7,279 nt of DNA from the NCBI GenBank assembly GCA_012522645.1, contig JAAYKC010000024.1, forward strand, positions 1-7,279, in the 5' to 3' direction. Below are positions 1 to 5,172 of the stretch, one piece after another (positions within the stretch are counted from its first letter, which is position 1; each line of letters begins with the position of its first letter). Origin of the DNA: Thermoplasmatales archaeon (GTDB lineage: Archaea; Thermoplasmatota; Thermoplasmata; Methanomassiliicoccales; Methanomethylophilaceae). Below the pieces are notes generated by a model. That model was not told where the DNA came from, made no database searches, and worked only from the letters and a program-made list of their open reading frames with translations. The position numbers were made by a program, and so were the translations under genes.

Positions 1-797
1 CATACATAGCGGGATCCGACCTCCCCATGCTGATAGTGAACGTTCAGCGCGGGGGCCCGGGCCTGGGAGGCATACAGCCCTCTCAGGCGGATTACTTCCA
101 GGCGACGAAATCCACAGGCCACGGGGATTTCCATATGATAGTGCTGGCACCGTCCACCGTCCAGGAGATGGTGGACCTGGTCGCCGGCGCATTCGAGCTC
201 GGCGACAAGTACCGTATGCCCACCATGGTGCTGTCGGACGGTATGCTGGGTCAGATGATGGAACCGGTCATGCTGCCGGATCCCATCGGGGATGAGCTCC
301 CGGAGAAGCCCTGGGCCGCATGCGGCCACGGCAACAGCAGGGACCACAATGTGGTCAACTCGCTGTACATACAGCCTCATGACCTGGAGGACCTGATCGT
401 CGAGCGCTATAAGAAATATGATGAGATAAAGAGGAAGGAGCAGCGTGCGGAGGAGTACCTGACGGACGATGCGGAGATCGTGGTCGTCGCATACGGTGCA
501 TCCTCCCGTGTATCCAGATCCGCGGTGAACAAGGCCCGTGAGGAAGGCATAAAGGCGGGGCTGATAAGGCCCATAACCCTGTGGCCGTTCCCTGATGATG
601 CGATAGGAAGGGCTGCCGATTCCAAGAAGACCAGGAAGTTCCTGACCGTGGAGATGTCCATGGGGCAGATGGTGGAGGACGTGCGCCTGGCTGTGAACGG
701 CAGGAAGCCGGTGGAATTCTACGGCCGCACAGGCGGGGTCATACCGACGCCCAAAGAGGTCTACGATCAGATAGTCAAGCTCAACGGAGGTGCATGA
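1..797 (+). CDS. vorB: 2-oxoacid:ferredoxin oxidoreductase, alpha subunit (VorB-like), 5'-truncated by window edge
   Basis: This is the alpha subunit of a thiamine pyrophosphate-dependent 2-oxoacid:ferredoxin oxidoreductase, which oxidatively decarboxylates 2-oxoacids to acyl-CoA and passes electrons to ferredoxin in the cytoplasm. The reading frame is open from base 3 and reads YIAGSDLP before the first ATG at 27, so the gene starts outside the window. About 264 residues are visible against a usual length of roughly 350 to 375. The conserved stretch RGGPGLGGIQPSQADYFQAT, then GHGD and LAPSTVQEM, is typical of the VorB (3-methyl-2-oxobutanoate) group. 2-oxoglutarate KorA proteins usually carry RGGPSTGLPT-like sequence here. 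The C-terminal transketolase-like domain follows (VVAYGASSR, GLIRPITLWPFP). Its TGA stop lies 1 nt before the beta-subunit ATG, so the genes are an operon. A small ferredoxin-like subunit gene would be expected just upstream but is not in view. The family call is firm; the substrate is inferred. Confidence 0.9.
   Translation, partial: YIAGSDLPMLIVNVQRGGPGLGGIQPSQADYFQATKSTGHGDFHMIVLAPSTVQEMVDLVAGAFELGDKYRMPTMVLSDGMLGQMMEPVMLPDPIGDELPEKPWAACGHGNSRDHNVVNSLYIQPHDLEDLIVERYKKYDEIKRKEQRAEEYLTDDAEIVVVAYGASSRVSRSAVNKAREEGIKAGLIRPITLWPFPDDAIGRAADSKKTRKFLTVEMSMGQMVEDVRLAVNGRKPVEFYGRTGGVIPTPKEVYDQIVKLNGGA
786..792 (+). promoter_or_regulatory. Shine-Dalgarno site of the beta-subunit gene
   Basis: GGAGGTG lies 6 nt before the ATG at 799 and inside the end of the alpha-subunit gene. 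It decides the start: the upstream in-frame GTG at 790 is built from the last bases of this very site, so it cannot also be served by it. The spacing is identical to that of the gamma-subunit site downstream. Confidence 0.8.
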
Positions 798-798
798 T

Positions 799-1548
799 AT
801 GGCGAAGATAACATCGAAGCCTCACGCTCTGACGGATAAGCCGTTCCATTACTGCCCCGGCTGCACCCACGGGATAGCCCACAGGCTCGTGGCCGAAGTG
901 ATAGACGAGCTGGGGATGGAGGACAGGGCGGTAGGCATAGCATCCGTGGGATGCTCTGTTTTCACATACGAATATTTCTCCTGCGACATGGTGCAGGCCC
1001 CTCACGGAAGAGCACCTGCCGTGGGGACCGGAGTGAAACGTGCCAGACCTGACAATATAGTCTTCACGTACCAGGGGGACGGGGATCTGGCCGCGATAGG
1101 CACGGCGGAGACCGTTCATGCCGCGGCCCGGGGAGAGAACATAACGGCGATATTCATCAACAATACGATCTACGGGATGACCGGGGGGCAGATGGCCCCC
1201 ACAACCCTTCCCGGGCAGATGACCCAGACGACACCCTACGGCAGGGATGTGAAAGAGGCAGGCAATCCTCTCAGGGTCTGCGAGATGCTCGCGACGATAG
1301 AAGGCACCGCCCTCATCCAGCGTGCCGCCCTGGACAGCGTCAAGCACGTCAACGAGGCAAAGAAGGCGATAAAGAAGGCCTTCGAGTACCAGGACGAGAA
1401 GCTGGGGTTCACGATGGTGGAACTCCTGTCCACATGCCCTACGAACTGGGGCCTCTCCACGGAGGATTCCCTTCAGTGGCTGAGAGACAAGATGATCCCC
1501 TACTATCCGCTGGGTGTTTACAAGGACATCAAGGAGGTCAGGAGATGA
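799..1548 (+). CDS. 2-oxoacid:ferredoxin oxidoreductase, beta (TPP-binding) subunit
   Basis: This is the catalytic beta subunit, which binds thiamine pyrophosphate and the proximal iron-sulfur cluster. The 249-residue protein carries CPGCTHG (C19, C22), GCS (C52) and CPTNW (C213), the four cysteines that hold a [4Fe-4S] cluster in KorB/PorB-type subunits. The Mg-TPP motif runs from GDGD at residues 93-96 to NN at 121-122, followed by IYGMTGGQ. The length fits a stand-alone beta subunit, not a beta-gamma fusion like Methanothermobacter VorA. The ATG at 799 is preferred over GTG at 790 because the Shine-Dalgarno sequence overlaps the latter. It sits 1 nt after the alpha-subunit stop and overlaps the gamma-subunit start by 4 nt. 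KorB is the usual automatic name; I leave the symbol open because the alpha subunit looks VorB-like. Confidence 0.95.
   Translation: MAKITSKPHALTDKPFHYCPGCTHGIAHRLVAEVIDELGMEDRAVGIASVGCSVFTYEYFSCDMVQAPHGRAPAVGTGVKRARPDNIVFTYQGDGDLAAIGTAETVHAAARGENITAIFINNTIYGMTGGQMAPTTLPGQMTQTTPYGRDVKEAGNPLRVCEMLATIEGTALIQRAALDSVKHVNEAKKAIKKAFEYQDEKLGFTMVELLSTCPTNWGLSTEDSLQWLRDKMIPYYPLGVYKDIKEVRR
1531..1538 (+). promoter_or_regulatory. Shine-Dalgarno site of the gamma-subunit gene
   Basis: AAGGAGGT is a near-perfect match to the anti-Shine-Dalgarno sequence and lies 6 nt before the ATG at 1545. It selects that ATG over an upstream in-frame ATG at 1434, which would add 37 residues unlike the family and read through beta-subunit codons. 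Confidence 0.85.
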
Positions 1549-2078
1549 AGGATCTGAACATACTGTTGGCAGGCTTCGGAGGTCAGGGTGTGCTCTTCGC
1601 AGGGAAGGTCATGGCGTATGCAGGTCTCATGGAAGGCAGAGAGGTATCCTGGCTCCCTTCCTACGGCCCCGAGATGCGCGGAGGAACGGCCAACTGCAGC
1701 GTATGCATATCCGATAAGCCGATAGGGTCCCCTCTCGTGGTGGCCCCTGATGTTCTGATAGCGATGAACCTGCCGTCCCTGGAGAAGTTCGAGAATTCCG
1801 TTGTGCCGGGCGGCCTGATAATAGTGGACAGCTCCCTGATCGACAAGGAGGTCAAGAGGTCCGATGTCAGGGCGGTGTACATACCGGCATCGGAGCTGGC
1901 TGACACGAATGATATGAAAGGTTCTGCCAACATGATAATCCTGGGCAAGATGTTCAGGGAGACGGATTTCTGCTCTGAGGAGAATCTGCTCAAAGGCATA
2001 AGGAAGAGCGTCCCGGCAAGGAAGGCTGAACTGTACGACTCCAACGTCAAAGCCGTCCGCGCGGGCATGAGCAGCTGA
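1545..2078 (+). CDS. 2-oxoacid:ferredoxin oxidoreductase, gamma subunit
   Basis: This is the gamma subunit of the same enzyme complex. In this family the domain binds coenzyme A and helps close the active site. The 177-residue protein starts with the hallmark NILLAGFGGQG (GFGGQG at residues 10-15) and continues with GKVMAYAG, then PSYGPEMRGGTANC (PEMRGG at 42-47), all diagnostic of the POR gamma domain. The length is normal for the stand-alone subunit (about 175 to 190). ATG and the previous gene's TGA overlap as ATGA, which suggests translational coupling on one mRNA. The gene closes the three-subunit block; the next gene starts 46 nt later and has an unrelated function. Confidence 0.95.
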   Translation: MKDLNILLAGFGGQGVLFAGKVMAYAGLMEGREVSWLPSYGPEMRGGTANCSVCISDKPIGSPLVVAPDVLIAMNLPSLEKFENSVVPGGLIIVDSSLIDKEVKRSDVRAVYIPASELADTNDMKGSANMIILGKMFRETDFCSEENLLKGIRKSVPARKAELYDSNVKAVRAGMSS

Positions 2079-2124
2079 TACCGGGCCGCTGTACAGATCA
2101 AACAGGTGCGGGACGGTCGATCTC

Positions 2125-3144
2125 ATGAGATGTGAAGAGGAGTCGTTCTCGGCAGCCAAGGACAGCTACAGATTCAGCAGATGGATCCTGATCCTCGGCA
2201 TAATCCTGCTGATCGCCAAGGTCTGTGCGTGGTATATCACATCCTCCGTTGCGATAATGACCGATGCTCTGGAGAGCATCGTGAACGTCACTGCGGGGGC
2301 TGTAGGGCTCTATGCTCTTTATCTGTCATCCAAGCCTCCGGACAAGACGCATCCCTTCGGTCACGGAGGTGCCGAATCCATATCATCCTCGATAGAGGGC
2401 CTCATGATGTGCGTCGCCGGCGGCATGATGATCATGGAAGCCGTCCGGAATATGATATACCCCTCACCAATAAACAATCTCGATATCGGTCTGGCACTTA
2501 TCATAGTGGCGGCAGTGGCCAACTACCTGATCGGCAGGACGGCCATAAGCAAAGGGCAGAAGAACCACTCCCCCGCACTGGTGGCAAGCGGCCATCACCT
2601 CAAAACGGATACCTACACATCCGCAGGCATCATCATCGGGCTTCTGGCGATCATGGCCGCCAATGATATGGGGTACAGCGTCCTGTGGATGGACGGTGCC
2701 GTGGCCATGATCTTCGCGACCATAGTACTCTATACGGGCACGAAGGTCGTCAAGACATCCATGGATGCGATAATGTCCAAGGCGGACCTGGAAGTGCTGG
2801 AGAGGGTGGTGGAGACGCTCAGCAGGGACAGGCATGATGACTGGATAGACGTCCATGACATACGTGTGATGAAGCAGGGCAGCATCTTCCACATCGATAT
2901 GCACGTGACATTCCCGCGGGAGATGACCGTCGAGGACCAGAGCAGGGAGATAGCGGAAGTCGTCAGTGCGATCAGAAGGGAGTTCAACAACGAGGTGGAC
3001 CTGATGCTCATGGGGGATCCGTGCAGTGAGGAGTTCTGCGCTATATGCGGCAGGGACTGCAGCATCAGGGAGCACGAATTCGAAGGACGCATCAAATGGA
3101 CCGTTGAGAATCAGATGCTCAAGGGAAAGGAAGACGGGGAATGA
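2125..3144 (+). CDS. Cation diffusion facilitator (CDF) family metal efflux transporter
   Basis: This is a membrane exporter of divalent metal ions, normally driven by proton antiport. The 339-residue protein has hydrophobic helices near residues 19-38, 42-66, 90-110, 119-137, 164-179 and 186-205, followed by a cytoplasmic C-terminal domain (about 210-299), the standard CDF layout. HPFGHG at 76-81 is conserved. The membrane metal site would be E50 and N54 in helix 2 with H158 and D162 (HLKTD) in helix 5, so the helix-2 pair differs from the common HxxxD or DxxxD; the ALESIVN context resembles a CDF subgroup I recall from Bacteroidetes. The tail holds four cysteines (C300, C305, C308, C312) and H317, a likely extra metal site. 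The metal cannot be assigned. No clear Shine-Dalgarno or TATA box precedes the ATG, so transcription may continue from the oxidoreductase operon 46 nt upstream. Confidence 0.93.
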   Translation: MRCEEESFSAAKDSYRFSRWILILGIILLIAKVCAWYITSSVAIMTDALESIVNVTAGAVGLYALYLSSKPPDKTHPFGHGGAESISSSIEGLMMCVAGGMMIMEAVRNMIYPSPINNLDIGLALIIVAAVANYLIGRTAISKGQKNHSPALVASGHHLKTDTYTSAGIIIGLLAIMAANDMGYSVLWMDGAVAMIFATIVLYTGTKVVKTSMDAIMSKADLEVLERVVETLSRDRHDDWIDVHDIRVMKQGSIFHIDMHVTFPREMTVEDQSREIAEVVSAIRREFNNEVDLMLMGDPCSEEFCAICGRDCSIREHEFEGRIKWTVENQMLKGKEDGE

Positions 3145-3150
3145 TCCCCG
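3135..3150 (+). terminator. Short hairpin spanning the CDF stop codon (possible transcript end)
   Basis: CGGGGA and TCCCCG form a perfect 6-bp stem around the 4-nt loop ATGA, which contains the TGA stop of the transporter gene. It is followed only by a weak T-rich bit (CCTTTAAT), so a terminator role is uncertain. It could be chance in GC-rich sequence. Confidence 0.25.
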
Positions 3151-3157
3151 GGAATAA

Positions 3158-3167
3158 CCTTTAATCA
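3158..3167 (+). promoter_or_regulatory. TATA-like box of the TPR-like gene
   Basis: CCTTTAATCA is the only AT-rich patch in the 45-nt gap and is centred about 27 nt before the ATG at 3190, the archaeal TATA-to-start distance for a leaderless mRNA. No Shine-Dalgarno sequence precedes that ATG, which agrees with a leaderless transcript. Confidence 0.4.
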
Positions 3168-3189
3168 GAGGTCCCTCATTGCGGTTAGC

Positions 3190-3759
3190 ATGCTCTTCAG
3201 GAAGAAGGAAGAGGATCCTGCAGGGATCTCCCGTGCCGGTCTCTCCAAATGGTATCGTGCACTTTCGGATAAGGATAAGGTAAGAGTCAAGAGGTATGCT
3301 GAGAAAGCACCCGAGCTCCCCGCCTTCGAAATGCTTCTGTACATAGCCAAGAGCGCGATCGAGGATGAGAATTATGATTTCGCAGCGGACATGTGCGGTC
3401 ATGCCGTAAAATTCGCAGATACGGAGATGCGCCGTTTCGAGATGAATGAGGTCTTGATCGAGGCTCTCTTCCTGGCCGGGCGCTGGGAAGAGGCAATGGG
3501 ATTGTGCCGCAAAGGAAGGGATGCATACGTATCGCTGAAGGAGAGCGGGCGCACTCTGCCGGAGGATCTCAGATTCAGGAACAGGACCATAGACATACTG
3601 GTCGGTCACATGAAGGACTATGATTCCGCGAATGCTGCTCTGGAGGATTTCTTCGGGATCGGTCTGATCTCGGAAGAGGATCTGGAGTACAGGAAGAACA
3701 GCCTCAGGGTCCACCGTCTGCAGATGACCTTCGACAGCATCTACTCTCTGAGCAAGTGA
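3190..3759 (+). CDS. TPR-like all-helical protein of unknown function
   Basis: I do not recognise a named family. The 189-residue protein is soluble, charged and predicted all-helical, with no signal peptide or membrane segment. Three consecutive helical hairpins resemble tetratricopeptide repeats: about residues 45-77 (ENYDFAADMCGHAVKFA), 80-117 (AGRWEEAMGLCRKG) and 124-157 (KDYDSANAALEDFF), each with the small-residue and aromatic pattern of the second TPR helix. The N-terminus is basic (MLFRKKEE) and residues 18-40 are rich in lysine and arginine. TPR arrays usually bind other proteins, so a scaffold or adaptor role is possible but not shown. The ATG is favoured by a TATA-like box 27 nt upstream. 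Its stop directly abuts the stop of the convergent gene on the other strand. Codon use matches its neighbours, which argues for a real gene. Confidence 0.8.
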   Translation: MLFRKKEEDPAGISRAGLSKWYRALSDKDKVRVKRYAEKAPELPAFEMLLYIAKSAIEDENYDFAADMCGHAVKFADTEMRRFEMNEVLIEALFLAGRWEEAMGLCRKGRDAYVSLKESGRTLPEDLRFRNRTIDILVGHMKDYDSANAALEDFFGIGLISEEDLEYRKNSLRVHRLQMTFDSIYSLSK

Positions 3760-4092
3760 TCAGAGCAGGGATCTCCAGGGGATCATCTCCAGGACGTCGA
3801 CCCCCGGTTCCTCATAAGGATGCTCTTTCTCTATGGCTCTGAGGACATCCTTCAGGTTCTCCTCGTACACTGCGAACTCCAATATCATCTCTTTGACGCG
3901 GGAGATCCTGTTCACATCCCCTATGAACGGGTCTGATCCTTCTTCGGGGACCCATGTGCCCTCGGACCTTATGATCGAGAAAGCTCGGGAGTATCCGGGA
4001 TATATCGACCCCATATGCACGGCGATGGCATCCATGAGCTTATCGGCGCAGTCCTCCGGAACCGAGACCCTGACCTTGAATGCCCTGCTCAT
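3760..4092 (-). CDS. Stand-alone NIF3/YqfO insert-domain protein (PII/CutA-like fold, COG3323 type)
   Basis: This 110-residue protein corresponds to the domain inserted in the middle of many bacterial NIF3-family (YqfO/YbgI) proteins, here as an independent gene. Shared signatures are YPGYSRAFSIIRSEGTW (residues 31-47), the EEGSDPFIGDV stretch (50-60), a hydrophobic strand (MILEFAV) and HPYEEPGVDV (91-100), the most recognisable motif. The family fold is ferredoxin-like, as in CutA and PII trimers; its biochemical role is not established, though metal or small-molecule sensing is often suggested. There is no NIF3 catalytic domain in the window. The ATG overlaps the TGA of the upstream PHP gene by 4 nt, so the two are cotranscribed and probably translationally coupled. 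AAGGA lies directly before the ATG, too close for a normal Shine-Dalgarno site. Confidence 0.85.
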   Translation of the reverse strand: MSRAFKVRVSVPEDCADKLMDAIAVHMGSIYPGYSRAFSIIRSEGTWVPEEGSDPFIGDVNRISRVKEMILEFAVYEENLKDVLRAIEKEHPYEEPGVDVLEMIPWRSLL

Positions 4093-5087
4093 TCCTTACG
4101 GCCCTCTTCTCCGGGGGAATTCCCGCGTCCGGATTCTATGCTGCGGTATTCATCCTTTCCGCCCTCTGTCAAAGAATCGTGTCTGAACTTCGTCTCCAGT
4201 TCGTATGTGAGGGTCTGGGCCTTCCTCTTGAGCCAGCTCGTGCTCAGCATAGTGCCGATGAACGGGAACGGGGGCGTGATGTACAGCAGCCCTCCGACGA
4301 ACCCGGCGATCTTCTTCCCCGGGCTTATGGAATGTATCTTCGTGACTATCGGGTTGTCCGGGTCCTCCGGCAGCCTGTTCATCAGGGATTTACCGATCAT
4401 CTTCCTGGCTTTGGACACAACCTCTATGCTCCACTGGACCTGGCTGAAGACGGGTGATGTCTTGCCGCAGGGAACGGTGCTCTTCGAGAGGATCGCTTTC
4501 CGCAGGTCATCCTCCCCGCTGCCTTCGAATTCCGTCCATGCGTATCCCGCGGTGTAAGTGGAATGCGCATCGCTGGCGGATATCTGCGCCCACCGGCCGG
4601 GATTGTCGTCACAGACCATCTGTGCTCTGGAGTTCGTGTATTTATCGGGATGACCGCCGTTCAGGACCTCGATCCCGTCTATGTCGAGATCGAAGATCTT
4701 CTCTCTGAGGCAGTGCACGTAGAAGCTGAAAGGGTGCGGAGCTATGCTCACTCCGCCCTGGGACCTTATTATGTCTAAGGTCTCTTCAATAGGCAGGTCT
4801 CTCGGCACCTCCTCGTTCAGCCAGAGGCCTATTATCTCGCCGTCGGCGGAATTTATCTCCGACCCTACGACAACATCTATGCAATCCAGTCCGGAAGCGT
4901 ACTCCTTCGCATTCACACCGCCTTTGATGGTGTTGTGATCCGTGATGCAGATGACGCTGTATCCATTCTTTATCGCCCTGTCCACCTGCTCCTGAGGTGT
5001 AGTAACTGATTCAGGGAACTTCAGCGCTTTGTATCCCGAGGTTCCCGAGAAATACGTATGGACGTGGGTATCTGCTCTGGAGCGCAT
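4089..5087 (-). CDS. PHP-domain metal-dependent phosphoesterase with C-terminal hydrophobic segment
   Basis: This is a PHP (polymerase and histidinol phosphatase) superfamily hydrolase, expected to cleave a phosphoester using a multi-metal centre. All ligand motifs are present: DTHVH (D6, H8, H10), ITDHN (D50, H51), GSEIN (E77), APHPF (H118) and SDAHS (D173, H175), so the enzyme looks active. The PHP domain covers about residues 1-210. An unusual tail of about 120 residues follows, containing a hydrophobic run near 259-282 (AGFVGGLLYITPPFPFIGT) flanked by lysines (KK before, LKRK after). It could be one membrane helix or a re-entrant hairpin, placing the enzyme at the inner face of the membrane. 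The last 30 residues are polar and low-complexity. The substrate is unknown. It is the first gene of a two-gene unit with the NIF3-insert protein. No Shine-Dalgarno precedes the ATG, and TATA-like sequence lies about 20 to 30 nt upstream. Confidence 0.88.
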   Translation of the reverse strand: MRSRADTHVHTYFSGTSGYKALKFPESVTTPQEQVDRAIKNGYSVICITDHNTIKGGVNAKEYASGLDCIDVVVGSEINSADGEIIGLWLNEEVPRDLPIEETLDIIRSQGGVSIAPHPFSFYVHCLREKIFDLDIDGIEVLNGGHPDKYTNSRAQMVCDDNPGRWAQISASDAHSTYTAGYAWTEFEGSGEDDLRKAILSKSTVPCGKTSPVFSQVQWSIEVVSKARKMIGKSLMNRLPEDPDNPIVTKIHSISPGKKIAGFVGGLLYITPPFPFIGTMLSTSWLKRKAQTLTYELETKFRHDSLTEGGKDEYRSIESGRGNSPGEEGRKE

Positions 5088-5103
5088 TGGTTTCAGAAGT
5101 AGG

Positions 5104-5122
5104 TATATTTCCTATTTAATAA
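5104..5122 (-). promoter_or_regulatory. TATA-like promoter of the PHP/NIF3-insert unit
   Basis: On the minus strand this reads TTATTAAATAGGAAATATA. TTATTAAATA is centred about 30 nt before the ATG at 5087, which puts the expected start of transcription within a few nt of that ATG. The nearer AAATATA (centred about 20 nt away) is a second candidate. This is the most AT-rich spot in the region, and no Shine-Dalgarno site follows it, consistent with a leaderless or nearly leaderless mRNA. Confidence 0.55.
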
Positions 5123-5156
5123 GTCTTAAGCACCTTTATGAGAGGTTCCGAGGACT

Positions 5157-5172
5157 GCGGCGATAATGCCGC
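5157..5172 (-). terminator. Hairpin immediately after the abce1 stop codon
   Basis: GCGGC and GCCGC form a perfect 5-bp stem with a 6-nt loop, starting right after the TAA stop of abce1. No run of T follows on the minus strand, so it is at best a weak terminator or an mRNA 3'-end stabiliser. Confidence 0.25.

Noticed and set aside
790..798. GTG start at 790 for the beta subunit
   Set aside because: The GTG overlaps the Shine-Dalgarno sequence GGAGGTG; the ATG at 799 sits at the proper spacing and matches family N-termini.
781..1347. 188-codon minus-strand frame opposite the beta subunit
   Set aside because: It mirrors the conserved TPP-binding gene and shows no recognisable domain, start signal or promoter.
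1434..1544. Upstream ATG for the gamma subunit
   Set aside because: It would add 37 residues from another reading frame of the beta gene; the near-perfect Shine-Dalgarno and family alignment support 1545.
1518..2159. 213-codon minus-strand frame opposite the gamma subunit
   Set aside because: It is antisense to a well-conserved gene and has no family motif or upstream start signal.
2464..3714. 416-codon open frame on the minus strand covering the CDF and TPR-like genes
   Set aside because: It lies antisense to two genes, one with clear family motifs, and its translation is a low-similarity mix rich in His, Arg and Pro, as expected from a shadow frame in GC-rich DNA. It also runs across a gap with a promoter-like element.
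4015..4557. 180-codon plus-strand frame opposite the PHP gene
   Set aside because: It is antisense to a gene with all PHP metal-ligand motifs and has no recognisable domain.
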